From Candidatus Omnitrophota bacterium (GTDB lineage: Bacteria; Omnitrophota; Gorgyraeia; Zapsychrales; Fredricksoniimonadaceae): DNA of 50,253 nt. Each line of letters opens with the position of its first letter. Position 1 is the first letter of the stretch. A model generated the notes under the pieces. That model worked only from the letters and a program-made list of their open reading frames with translations, made no database searches and had not been told where the DNA came from. The translations under genes and the position numbers were made by a program. The stretch covers positions 1 through 50,253 of the forward strand of contig JABDFL010000005.1 in assembly GCA_013286575.1 (NCBI GenBank), read 5' to 3'. This document shows positions 8,407 through 17,904 of the stretch, piece by piece.

Positions 8407-11400
8407 ATGAGCACTTCCGAATTTGTTCATCTTCATGTCCATACCCAATATTCTCTTTTAGACGGCGCCTGCCGGGTGGATGAGCTGGTTAAAAAGGCCG
8501 CAGGCCTCGGCATGCCGGCCTTAGGGATGACTGACCATGGCAATATGTTCGGCGCCATCCATTTTTACAAGGCCTGCCAAAAATCCAAGATCAAGCCCAT
8601 CATCGGTTGCGAAGCTTATATCACCCCTGCCAGCCGCTTTGAAAAAGACCCTGATCAAAAAAGCATTTGCCATTTGACCCTTTTGGCGGCGAGCAATGAG
8701 GGCTATGCCAATCTGATGAAATTGGTTTCCGCCTCTTATCTGGAAGGCTTTTATTATAAGCCCCGGATCGATAAAGAAATATTAGCCAGGCATGCCAAAG
8801 GCCTTATCGGCACATCGGGATGCCTTAAAGGTGAAGTGGCGGGGCATTTGCTGCGCGGCCATTTTGAAGCGGCATTGAAAGCGGCTGATGAGTACCGCCA
8901 TATTTTCGCCCAAGGGCATTATTATATCGAGCTCATGGACCATGGCATTATGGAGCAAAAAAAGGTCAATGAAGATCTCATCAAAATTGCCAAACAATTG
9001 AATTTGCCTCTGGTGGCCAGCAATGATGTGCATTATATCGAGCAGGGACAGTCCATGGCGCATGAGACCCTGCTTTGCATCCAAACGCAGACGACCTTGG
9101 GAGATCCTAACCGCATGCGTTTTGCCACTGACCAGTTTTATTTTAAAGAGCCCGAGGCCATGAAAACAATTTTTGACGGGGTTCCTGATGCTGTCAGCAA
9201 TACTTTGTTAATAGCAGAGCAATGCAATCTGAAGCTGGATTTCGACCAGTATCATCTGCCGCGGTATGAAGTGCCTCAGGGCGCTGATGCTAAATCTTAT
9301 TTAACGGCACTTTGTGAAAAAGGTTTTTTGCACCGCTATCCTGCGGGTGTGGATAATGCCCTGCGCCAACGCCTGGAGCATGAGATCAAGACCATCAGTG
9401 ACATGGGCTTTGTCAGTTATTTTTTAATCGTCTGGGATTTTATCAACTATGCCAAGTCCATTGGCGTTCCCGTTGGCCCCGGCCGCGGTTCTGCCGCCGG
9501 CAGCCTGGTTTCTTATTTACTGGGGATCACGGACCTTGATCCAATTAAATACGGCCTCTTGTTTGAACGTTTCATGAATCCCGGGCGCAAAAGCATGCCG
9601 GACATTGATATTGATTTTTGTTATGAACGGCGGGGCGAGATCATTGATTATGTCACGAAAAAATACGGTTCCTCTAATGTGGCCCAGATCATCACCTTTG
9701 GTTCCATGCAGGCCAAGGCGGCCGTGCGTGATGTGGGCCGGGCCATGGGCATGCCGTATCCGGACGTTGACCGCATTGCTAAACTTATCCCCAATGAGAT
9801 CGGCATTACCCTTGAACAGGCATTAAACGTGGAGCCGCAATTACGGGAGGCTGTTGAATTTGATAAAATAGCCAAGCAATTGCTGACCACGGCCCAGGTT
9901 TTGGAGGGCTTGAACCGTCACGCGTCCATCCATGCGGCAGGGGTGGTGATTTCAGATAAGCCCCTGACAGAGTATGTTCCTTTATTTAAAAGCTCTGACG
10001 GGCAGGTCACCACCGCCTATGATATGGATGGGATCTCCCAAATAGGCCTTTTGAAAATGGATTTTTTGGGCTTAAGGACGCTGACCGTCATCACCGAATC
10101 ACTCAAGCTCATCAAACAGCATCGAGGCATAGACATTGACATTGATGCGCTTTCGCTCGACGACAAAAAAGCCTATGAGATGTTGGCGCGGGGCAATGCC
10201 ATGGGTGTCTTCCAACTGGAAAGTGGGGGCATGCGGGACCTTTTAAAGAAAATGAAGGCCTCGGAGTTTGAAGACCTGATATCCATCAATGCCTTGTACC
10301 GTCCCGGCCCCATGGGTTCGGGCATGCTGGATGATTTTATCAAACGCAAGCGGGGAGAGCAGAAGATTTCCTATCCGCATCCCAAACTGGAAGCGGTGCT
10401 TAAACCAACTTACGGCATCATTCTTTATCAGGAACAGGTCATGCAGATCGCCTCTGTCATCGCGGGTTTCAGCATGGCCCAGGCCGATGATTTGCGCAAG
10501 GCCATGGGCAAGAAAATACCGGCGGAAATGCAAAAAATGCGCTCCTTTTTTATAGAAGGCTGTGCCAAGACCAGTCTTATGACAGAAGCTCAGGCCAATC
10601 AGTTATTTGATCTGATCGACTTTTTCGCCGGGTATGGTTTTAACCGCAGCCATTCCGCGGCCTATTCGCTTATCAGCTACCGTACGGCGTATTTAAAGGC
10701 CAATTATCCGGTTGAGTTTATGGCAGCGCTTTTGACATCTGAAAAAGACAACACCGATAAGGTGGTTGAATACGTTAAAGAGTCCGGGGCCATGGGGATC
10801 AGTATTTTGCCTCCGGATGTTAATCATAGTTTGGCCCAATTTACCGTTGAGAAAAAAAATGCCATCCGTTACGGTTTGCTGGCAGTCAAGAATATCGGCG
10901 CCGGGGCCATTGAGTCCATGGTCCGTGCCAGGGCTGAAGGAGGGCCTTTTACTTCCATTTTTGATTTTTGCCGCCGCATTGACCTGCGTTTGAATAACCG
11001 TAAAGTCCTGGAAAGCCTGATCAAGTCCGGGGCTTTTGATGCTTTTCATTGCCGGCGCTCCCAGATGATGGCGGTCCTGGAAAGGGCCCTGGAAGCCGGC
11101 ACCCGCGGGCAAAAAGAAAAAGAGATCGGCCAGTTTTCCTTTTTTAGCATGGGGCAGGAAGAAAGCGGTTTTGGCCCCAATGACGAAACCTTCCCTGATA
11201 TTCCGGAATGGCCGCAGGCCCAGATACTGGGTTATGAAAAATCTTTGTTGGGGTTTTATTTAAGCGGGCATCCTTTGGACCGCTACAAAACTGAAATTGA
11301 GAAATTTGCGGATTTTACAACGAGCAATATCAAAGGTGCGCGTGACGGGCAGGAAGCGCGGATGATCGGGCTGATCACATCCGTCAAATTGACCAGCACC

Positions 11401-11844
11401 AAAAAGACCAATGAGCGCATGGCCATTGTGGGGCTGGAGGACATCGACGGGGAAATGGAGCTGGTGATCTTCCCTTCCAGTTATACGCAAACAGCTTCTT
11501 ACCTGAAAGAAAATACAGTGGTGGTGGTCAAAGGCAAGGTGAGTTTCCGCGATGGTTTTCCCAAGATGATAGCCAGTGAAATGGCGGGTATTGATGAGGT
11601 TTATGACCTGATCAAATCCGTGCAGGTGGATTTGTCGCAAACAGGCCAGTCCGGTTTTGAAAAACTGAAAGAAAAGCTGGCGCGTTTCCCGGGCAAAATC
11701 CCGGTTTATGTGCAGGTGGACACGAATAATTACAAACGGGTGCAAATTTTAGTGGGCGAAGATTTGTTTGTCACTCCCAGTGAAATTTTGATGGAAGAAA
11801 TCAAGGTTTTAGTCGGAGAAAACAATTTTTCGTTGACACTGTAA
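8407..11844 (+). CDS. dnaE: DNA polymerase III subunit alpha
   Basis: PHP domain FVHLHVHTQYSLLDGA, PDIDIDF active site, OB domain. ATG at 8407 preferred over TTG at 8398. Confidence 0.96.
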   Translation: MSTSEFVHLHVHTQYSLLDGACRVDELVKKAAGLGMPALGMTDHGNMFGAIHFYKACQKSKIKPIIGCEAYITPASRFEKDPDQKSICHLTLLAASNEGYANLMKLVSASYLEGFYYKPRIDKEILARHAKGLIGTSGCLKGEVAGHLLRGHFEAALKAADEYRHIFAQGHYYIELMDHGIMEQKKVNEDLIKIAKQLNLPLVASNDVHYIEQGQSMAHETLLCIQTQTTLGDPNRMRFATDQFYFKEPEAMKTIFDGVPDAVSNTLLIAEQCNLKLDFDQYHLPRYEVPQGADAKSYLTALCEKGFLHRYPAGVDNALRQRLEHEIKTISDMGFVSYFLIVWDFINYAKSIGVPVGPGRGSAAGSLVSYLLGITDLDPIKYGLLFERFMNPGRKSMPDIDIDFCYERRGEIIDYVTKKYGSSNVAQIITFGSMQAKAAVRDVGRAMGMPYPDVDRIAKLIPNEIGITLEQALNVEPQLREAVEFDKIAKQLLTTAQVLEGLNRHASIHAAGVVISDKPLTEYVPLFKSSDGQVTTAYDMDGISQIGLLKMDFLGLRTLTVITESLKLIKQHRGIDIDIDALSLDDKKAYEMLARGNAMGVFQLESGGMRDLLKKMKASEFEDLISINALYRPGPMGSGMLDDFIKRKRGEQKISYPHPKLEAVLKPTYGIILYQEQVMQIASVIAGFSMAQADDLRKAMGKKIPAEMQKMRSFFIEGCAKTSLMTEAQANQLFDLIDFFAGYGFNRSHSAAYSLISYRTAYLKANYPVEFMAALLTSEKDNTDKVVEYVKESGAMGISILPPDVNHSLAQFTVEKKNAIRYGLLAVKNIGAGAIESMVRARAEGGPFTSIFDFCRRIDLRLNNRKVLESLIKSGAFDAFHCRRSQMMAVLERALEAGTRGQKEKEIGQFSFFSMGQEESGFGPNDETFPDIPEWPQAQILGYEKSLLGFYLSGHPLDRYKTEIEKFADFTTSNIKGARDGQEARMIGLITSVKLTSTKKTNERMAIVGLEDIDGEMELVIFPSSYTQTASYLKENTVVVVKGKVSFRDGFPKMIASEMAGIDEVYDLIKSVQVDLSQTGQSGFEKLKEKLARFPGKIPVYVQVDTNNYKRVQILVGEDLFVTPSEILMEEIKVLVGENNFSLTL

Positions 11845-11861
11845 GTCCTTGTTGGTACTAT
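11833..11861 (+). promoter_or_regulatory. promoter TTGACA-17-TACTAT for HU gene, -35 embedded in the last dnaE codons
   Basis: TTGACA at 11833-11838, TACTAT at 11856-11861. Confidence 0.6.
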
Positions 11862-11916
11862 AGTTGCAATTAAATTTGAACCATATGCATTTGTCATCGC
11901 CGAAGGAGAGTTTTTA

Positions 11917-12189
11917 ATGACGAAAAAAGATATTGTGTTAAAAATAACTGACGCAACCGGTATCAAACAGGTGGATGTTAAAAAGATCGTGCAGAAGACT
12001 TTTGATGTGATCGTCGATTCCTTGATGCAGGGTGACAAGGTGGAGTTGCGCAATTTTGGGGTTTTTAAGATCAAAGAGCGTCGCGCCCGTTTCGGTCGCA
12101 ATCCCCGCACGGGACAAAGCGTTCCCGTCCCTCCCCGGAAAGTAGTGGTCTTTAAGTCCGGTTTAGAAATGAAGCAGAAAGTCAAATAA
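11917..12189 (+). CDS. HU/IHF family DNA-binding protein
   Basis: 90 aa; NFGVFKIKERRARFGRNPRTGQSVPVPPRKVVVFKSG. Confidence 0.95.
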   Translation: MTKKDIVLKITDATGIKQVDVKKIVQKTFDVIVDSLMQGDKVELRNFGVFKIKERRARFGRNPRTGQSVPVPPRKVVVFKSGLEMKQKVK

Positions 12190-12204
12190 GGCCGGGAAAT
12201 CTAC

Positions 12205-13479
12205 GTGAATAATACCTTCAATGTCCCCCGCGGGACATCCGATATATTACCCGACGCTGTTCCTCTCTGGGAAGCCTTAGAATTCCTGGCCCGCAAAATC
12301 TGCAAGTCATACGGCTACAGAGAAATCCGTACGCCTGTTTATGAGGATGTTAACCTTTTTAAAAGGTCCTTAGGGGCAACCACTGATGTGGTCAATAAAC
12401 AGCTTCTGGAATTGGCTTCTGCTAAAGAAGACGAAGGATATGCTTTGCGGCCGGAGGGTACTGCTTCGGTGATGCGTTCTTATATTGAGAATAGTTTTGA
12501 CAAAAAAGAACGGTTGTCCAAATTTTTTTATATCGGCCCCATGTTTCGCGGGGAGCGTCCACAGAAAGGCAGGCTGCGTCAGTTTCACCAGATCGGAGTC
12601 GAGGCTATCAGTGTTGACGAAGCTTCCCCGTTCCTTGATGCTGAGACCATCGCTTTAGCGATGCATTTGTTAAGGGAATTCGGGGTCAAAGACCCGCAAT
12701 TAAAGATCAACAGTTTGGGTTCTAAGGAGGATAAAGCGCGCATTTCGGACTGGCTGCGGGGTGAATTTGCTAAACATAAAGATAAATTATGCGTCGATTG
12801 CCGCGAGCGTTTTGAACGCAATGTGTTTCGCGTGCTGGATTGTAAAAATGAATCCTGCCGTAAAGTGGTGGCCTCTGTTGTCAAGGACCTGCCGCTGTCG
12901 GTCCCGTCCCAAGAATATTTTAGCAAGGTACAGGCGGCACTCACCAGCATTAAAATCCCTTTTGAAGTCTCGCCGCATTTGGTGCGCGGCTTGGATTATT
13001 ATACGCATACGGTGTTTGAAATCACGGCAGCAGGCCGGTTGGGCAGCCAGGATGCTGTTGGTGCCGGCGGGCGCTATAGCACATTAGCGTTTGAATTAGG
13101 CGGTGCGGAGAACATCAGAGGGATCGGCTTTGCGTTGGGCATAGAACGTATTTTATTGGCCCTGGGTGAAGCGCCCATTGAACTGGCCCGTGTGGATGTC
13201 TTTATCATGGCCATGAAGGAAGAATACCAGCCATTGATTTTTTTAGTGTTGCAGTTGCTTAGAAAAGCAGGCATCAGCGCAGATATGGGTTTTGTGTGCG
13301 GGTCCATGAAGTCTCAAATGGGCCGTGCGGATAAAGCAGGGGCGCGTTTTGCGTTGATCGTCGGAGAAGATGAAGTCAAAAATAATTCCATTGCCGTCAA
13401 AGACATGCAAAACTCAACCCAGGAAACAGTGGCGTTGGCCGATATTGTAGAACATTTAGGAAAGGTTTTGTCATCATGA
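12205..13479 (+). CDS. hisS: histidyl-tRNA synthetase
   Basis: 424 aa class II aaRS; VPRGTSDILP start, LVRGLDYYTHTVFE motif. Confidence 0.96.
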   Translation: MNNTFNVPRGTSDILPDAVPLWEALEFLARKICKSYGYREIRTPVYEDVNLFKRSLGATTDVVNKQLLELASAKEDEGYALRPEGTASVMRSYIENSFDKKERLSKFFYIGPMFRGERPQKGRLRQFHQIGVEAISVDEASPFLDAETIALAMHLLREFGVKDPQLKINSLGSKEDKARISDWLRGEFAKHKDKLCVDCRERFERNVFRVLDCKNESCRKVVASVVKDLPLSVPSQEYFSKVQAALTSIKIPFEVSPHLVRGLDYYTHTVFEITAAGRLGSQDAVGAGGRYSTLAFELGGAENIRGIGFALGIERILLALGEAPIELARVDVFIMAMKEEYQPLIFLVLQLLRKAGISADMGFVCGSMKSQMGRADKAGARFALIVGEDEVKNNSIAVKDMQNSTQETVALADIVEHLGKVLSS

Positions 13480-14873
13480 GAACGCATACGTGTGGGGAAT
13501 TGAACAAGAATTTTAAAGACCAGGAAGTGACCCTTTGCGGCTGGGTGCATCGCCGCCGGGACCACGGCAAGCTTATTTTTATTGATATCCGCGACCGTTA
13601 TGGCATTACCCAGGTTGTCTTTGTCCCTTCGGTCAGTCCCGAAGCGCATACTGAAGCGCAAAAATTAGGGCCTGAATTCGTCGTCAAGATAACCGGCACG
13701 GTCAATGTCCGTCCGCCCAAGAATGTTAATCCGGATGCCCTGACAGGGGACATTGAGTTGCTCGCTAAAAAATTAGAGATCCTGAATACCGCCAAGGTAC
13801 CGGTGTTTGAAATCGATGATAATATCGAGGCGGCAGAGGATTTACGCCTGACCTACCGTTACCTGGACATCCGCCGTAAAAAGGTGCGTGATTCCCTGGT
13901 TTTGCGCCATCATATATGCAGTTCCATGCGTAATTTCTTGAATGGTGAAAAGTTTACTGAGATTGAAACGCCTGTACTGACCAAATCAACGCCTGAGGGG
14001 GCGCGTGACTTTTTGGTGCCTTCACGCCTGACGCCGGGAAGTTTTTACGCCCTGCCGCAGTCCCCGCAACTGTTCAAGCAGATCCTCATGGTCTCGGGCA
14101 TGGACCGTTATTATCAGATCGTCAAATGTTTCCGTGATGAAGACCTGCGCGCCGACCGCCAGCCGGAATTCACCCAGCTTGATATGGAGATGTCCTTTGT
14201 GGACCAGGAGTTTATTTTTGATTTGACCGAACGGATGTATAAACAAATATTTAAAGAAGTCCTGAATATTGATTTACCCATACCGTTTGCGCGCATGACC
14301 CACGCCGAGGCGCAGGCCCGGCATAATTCTGATAAGCCGGACATTCGCCAGGATAAAAGCAACCCTCGCGAGTTTGCATTTTTGTGGGTTGTGGATTTTC
14401 CTTTGTTCAAGTATAATACCGAAGAAAAAAGATGGGACAGTGAACATCACCCTTTCACAGGCCTTAATCCCGAAGATGTCCATTTATTGGAGAGCGGGGA
14501 ATATGCCAGGATCCGCGGCCGTTGTTATGACCTGGTGCTCAACGGTAATGAGATCGGCAGCGGCTCGGTGCGTATTCACCGCCGGGAATTGCAGCAGAAG
14601 ATTTTTGACATCATTGGTATAGCCCCGGAAGAGGCCCAGAAGCGCTTTGGTTTTTTACTCAGGGCCTTTGAATACGGCGCGCCGCCGCACGCAGGGGTGG
14701 CCTATGGCATTGACCGTGTCGTGACGATCATCACCGGCAATGAATCCATCCGCGACTGCATCGCTTTCCCCAAGACCCAAAAAGGGACATGCCTGATGAC
14801 AGACGCGCCGTCCGATGTGGATGCCAAGCAGTTAAAAGATTTAGGTTTAGTCGCTTTAAAGAAAAATAATTGA
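13476..14873 (+). CDS. aspS: aspartyl-tRNA synthetase, bacterial type, GAD insertion domain apparently absent
   Basis: 465 aa; TCGELN...CGWVHRRRDHG, FTQLDMEMSF, HHPFTG, GIDRVV motifs; HAEAQARHNSDKPDIR joined nearly directly to FAFLWVVDFPLF. Confidence 0.93.
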   Translation: MRTHTCGELNKNFKDQEVTLCGWVHRRRDHGKLIFIDIRDRYGITQVVFVPSVSPEAHTEAQKLGPEFVVKITGTVNVRPPKNVNPDALTGDIELLAKKLEILNTAKVPVFEIDDNIEAAEDLRLTYRYLDIRRKKVRDSLVLRHHICSSMRNFLNGEKFTEIETPVLTKSTPEGARDFLVPSRLTPGSFYALPQSPQLFKQILMVSGMDRYYQIVKCFRDEDLRADRQPEFTQLDMEMSFVDQEFIFDLTERMYKQIFKEVLNIDLPIPFARMTHAEAQARHNSDKPDIRQDKSNPREFAFLWVVDFPLFKYNTEEKRWDSEHHPFTGLNPEDVHLLESGEYARIRGRCYDLVLNGNEIGSGSVRIHRRELQQKIFDIIGIAPEEAQKRFGFLLRAFEYGAPPHAGVAYGIDRVVTIITGNESIRDCIAFPKTQKGTCLMTDAPSDVDAKQLKDLGLVALKKNN

Positions 14874-14928
14874 CCCGTAGGGTCATCCTCGAATGTTTTA
14901 ATCGGGGATCTAATCCAGGAGATGAGTC

Positions 14929-15543
14929 ATGTTAAAGAAAAATTTAGCCCTTATTACTTTAGTGATTTTTGCCGCAGGTTGCGGTTTGGAGGCAAAGACG
15001 TATGTGATCACTAAGGACCGTGTTGGATTAGGCCAAAGCACCGGTAACGGCGGCTGTATAGTGGGAACATGCCCTCCGCCGCCGGCCCCGAAAGAAACGA
15101 CCCGTAAGGTTTATGTGCTGGAGATAACCAAGCCTGTCCCGGAATCCGAGGTGCAAAAAATAGAGGAAACCGCGGTCAACGCGATCGCGGATTCCCAAAC
15201 GCCTCCGGCTGCTGATACAACACCTGCCCCGGCGGCACCCGCAGCAACGGACAATGCCCAGCCGGCTGTGGCGCCTCAACCGGTTGTTCCTGTTGTCGGG
15301 GAATTGCCCGGCACTGTACCGGCAGAAGCATCCGCGCCATCTGAGCCTGTCGAGCAAAACGGCGGAAACATGCAAGCGCAGACCTACACGGTGCAAAAAG
15401 ATGATACCTTGCAGAAAATCTCGAAGAAGCTTTTCGGTACCTATGCCAAATGGTATAAAATTTACAAGGCCAATAAAGATAAAATTGAAAATCCGAATAT
15501 TCTCAAACCCGGCACAGTGCTGACTATTCCGGCCGCTAAATAA
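14929..15543 (+). CDS. LysM domain lipoprotein with Pro/Ala-rich linker
   Basis: Lipobox FAAGC; C-terminal TYTVQKDDTLQKISKKLFGTYAKWYKIYKANKDKIENPNILKPGTVLTIP. Confidence 0.85.
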   Translation: MLKKNLALITLVIFAAGCGLEAKTYVITKDRVGLGQSTGNGGCIVGTCPPPPAPKETTRKVYVLEITKPVPESEVQKIEETAVNAIADSQTPPAADTTPAPAAPAATDNAQPAVAPQPVVPVVGELPGTVPAEASAPSEPVEQNGGNMQAQTYTVQKDDTLQKISKKLFGTYAKWYKIYKANKDKIENPNILKPGTVLTIPAAK

Positions 15544-15556
15544 AGAAAGGGCATTA

Positions 15557-16528
15557 ATGGATTTTCGTCTGGTCTTTGATAATAACCGCGATTTACAGCT
15601 GCTCTTTGGACGTTATGATCAAAATTTAAAGATTATCGAGAAGGAATTGGGGGTCCGTATTGTCCGCTCCGAGGACGGCATTAAGATCATCGGCTCTGAT
15701 CCCCAGGTCCAGATCGCCCGTGAACTTTTCCATTACTTGATGACCTTTGTCGAGAAGGGCAAGGATGTCAAGAAGGCGGACATTGTTTATGCCCTGCGCC
15801 TGGTGGATAAAGAAAAAGAAATTGATTTTAAGCGCTTGGCCAAGGAAAAGATCGAAGTTTCGGTGCAAGGCGGTTTGATCACCCCCAAGACCAAGGGGCA
15901 GATCGAATACATTGAAGCCATTAAGAATAATGATCTGGTTTTTTGTATCGGTCCCGCCGGTACCGGAAAAACCTATTTAGCCATTGCCATGGCGGTCAAT
16001 GCCCTTAAAAAAGGGCTGGTGCGCCGCATTATCCTGACCCGTCCGGCCGTGGAAGCCGGGGAGAACCTGGGTTTTTTGCCCGGGGACATGGTGGAAAAAG
16101 TATTGCCGTACCTGCGCCCGTTATACGATGCTCTTTATGACATGATGGAGCCTGAAAAAGTTGAGCATTACAGCGAGCAGGGTATTATTGAAGTGGCCCC
16201 TTTGGCCTTTATGCGCGGGCGTACGCTCAACGAAGCTTTTGTCATTTTGGATGAAGCCCAAAATGCCAGGCCTGACCAGATGAAAATGTTTTTGACACGC
16301 ATGGGTTTTGATTCCAAGGTCGTGGTGATAGGGGACGTGACCCAAAGTGATTTACCGGCACCGGAAAATAATGGTTTGGCTGAGGCCAACCGGGTTTTGG
16401 GCAATGTGCCTGAGATCAAATTTATCCATTTGACCAGCGAAGACACTGTCCGCCATGAATTGGTGCAGAAGATCATCGAAGCCTACGCGCAAACCAACGG
16501 CAACCACAAGCAGACGTCACATCAATGA
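15557..16528 (+). CDS. phoH: PhoH family ATPase
   Basis: GPAGTGKTYLA Walker A, VILDEAQN Walker B, LTRMGF. Confidence 0.93.
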   Translation: MDFRLVFDNNRDLQLLFGRYDQNLKIIEKELGVRIVRSEDGIKIIGSDPQVQIARELFHYLMTFVEKGKDVKKADIVYALRLVDKEKEIDFKRLAKEKIEVSVQGGLITPKTKGQIEYIEAIKNNDLVFCIGPAGTGKTYLAIAMAVNALKKGLVRRIILTRPAVEAGENLGFLPGDMVEKVLPYLRPLYDALYDMMEPEKVEHYSEQGIIEVAPLAFMRGRTLNEAFVILDEAQNARPDQMKMFLTRMGFDSKVVVIGDVTQSDLPAPENNGLAEANRVLGNVPEIKFIHLTSEDTVRHELVQKIIEAYAQTNGNHKQTSHQ

Positions 16529-17904
16529 GTTCTTTAAAAAATAATTCCATCTCCCGTGATCAAATCATCATGGTGGCCATTACCTTCCTGGCCCTGGTGA
16601 TTTTATGCTACTTCACTGGGTTTTCTTTGCTCATTCCTTTATTGGTGTTTTTTTTTGGCCTTCATTTATTTTATTTTAAGAAGGTCAAGCCCCGGCTCTT
16701 TCTGCATTTGGTCCTGCTGCTGGCGCTGATTGTCTTTTTGGCCCAGGCCCTTAAATCCTATACTCATCTGACCCATTTCTATTTGCCCATCGCCTCTATC
16801 GCAATGCTGGCGATGCTCTTGTTTAACGACGTGCAGATCAGTTTTATGATGGCCTTTATGAGCGCTGCCTTGGCCGGCATTGTTTTGGGGTTCGGCCTTA
16901 ATGAGACGCTGATTTTCTTTTTAGGCGGCCTGGCAGGGGCTTACAAGGTGCGTGATGCGCGCACCCGCGGGGTGCTCATTGAAGCCGGGATTTACGTTTC
17001 TATCATCCAGGTTGTATCTGCTTTATTGATCAATCCGGCGATCAATAGAGATATTTTGATGTACATTCTTAAGCCCCTGGCCATCAACGGCTTGATATGC
17101 GCTTTTGTGGTGATCGCCAGTGCCAAGATTTTTGAGACCTTGTTCGGCGAGATCACCAATTTTACGCTCCTGGAGCTTTCAGACTCTTCACATCCTTTAA
17201 TGAAGCGCATGGTGGTGGAAGCGCCGGGCTCTTATCACCACAGTTTGATCGTCAGCAATCTGGCGGAAGCAGCGGCGGATGCCATTGATGCTCATTCTCT
17301 GTTGGTCAGGGTGGGGGCGTATTATCACGATATCGGCAAAATGGCCAACCCCAAGTATTTTACGGAGAACCAGATGGTCACCGGCAATAAGCATGATGAA
17401 TTAGAACCGTCCATGAGCCGTTTGGTCATCTTCAATCATGTTAAGGAAGGCATTGATCTGGCGCACAAGTACCATTTAAACCACCGCATCATTGATTTTA
17501 TCCCTGAGCATCACGGCACAAGCCTCATGCATTATTTTTATCAAAAAGCCTTGTCCGAAGGGCACCCTGACGGCCTGGAAGAAAAAGATTACCGTTACCC
17601 GGGGCCGAAGCCGCAGAGCAAGGAAACAGCCATTGTCCTTTTGGCAGACTCTGTCGAGGGTGCTACCCGTGCCATGGATGAGCATACCCCTCAGCGCATC
17701 GAAGATGTGGTGCGTAAGGTGATCAATAATAAATTCATTGATGGCCAGCTGGATGAATGCAATTTGACATTAAGAGAAATCGATACGATCGCATCCGTCT
17801 TCGTGCGTGTTCTCAGTGCCATGTACCATGGCCGCGTCAAATATCCCGAAAAATCCAATGGAAATAACCCTGCAAAATCTTCAAAAGAAGATACTGATTC
17901 CTAA
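16525..17904 (+). CDS. membrane HD-domain phosphohydrolase (7TM-HD / PgpH-like, short N-terminus)
   Basis: Hydrophobic N-half, then EAPGSYHHSLIVSNLAEAAADAI, YYHDIGK, FIPEHHGT, DSVEGATRAM. Confidence 0.88.
   Translation: MSSLKNNSISRDQIIMVAITFLALVILCYFTGFSLLIPLLVFFFGLHLFYFKKVKPRLFLHLVLLLALIVFLAQALKSYTHLTHFYLPIASIAMLAMLLFNDVQISFMMAFMSAALAGIVLGFGLNETLIFFLGGLAGAYKVRDARTRGVLIEAGIYVSIIQVVSALLINPAINRDILMYILKPLAINGLICAFVVIASAKIFETLFGEITNFTLLELSDSSHPLMKRMVVEAPGSYHHSLIVSNLAEAAADAIDAHSLLVRVGAYYHDIGKMANPKYFTENQMVTGNKHDELEPSMSRLVIFNHVKEGIDLAHKYHLNHRIIDFIPEHHGTSLMHYFYQKALSEGHPDGLEEKDYRYPGPKPQSKETAIVLLADSVEGATRAMDEHTPQRIEDVVRKVINNKFIDGQLDECNLTLREIDTIASVFVRVLSAMYHGRVKYPEKSNGNNPAKSSKEDTDS

Noticed and set aside
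11260-11745. 161-aa antisense ORF within dnaE and similar long antisense ORFs (e.g. 41539-42069, 22427-22882, 46415-46870)
   Set aside because: They lie opposite well-supported genes, have no recognisable domains, and are His/Ser/Arg-rich as expected from the complementary strand.
14872-14886. TGACCC-GTA-GGGTCA hairpin after aspS
   Set aside because: Short stem with no T-tract; not enough to call a terminator or operator.
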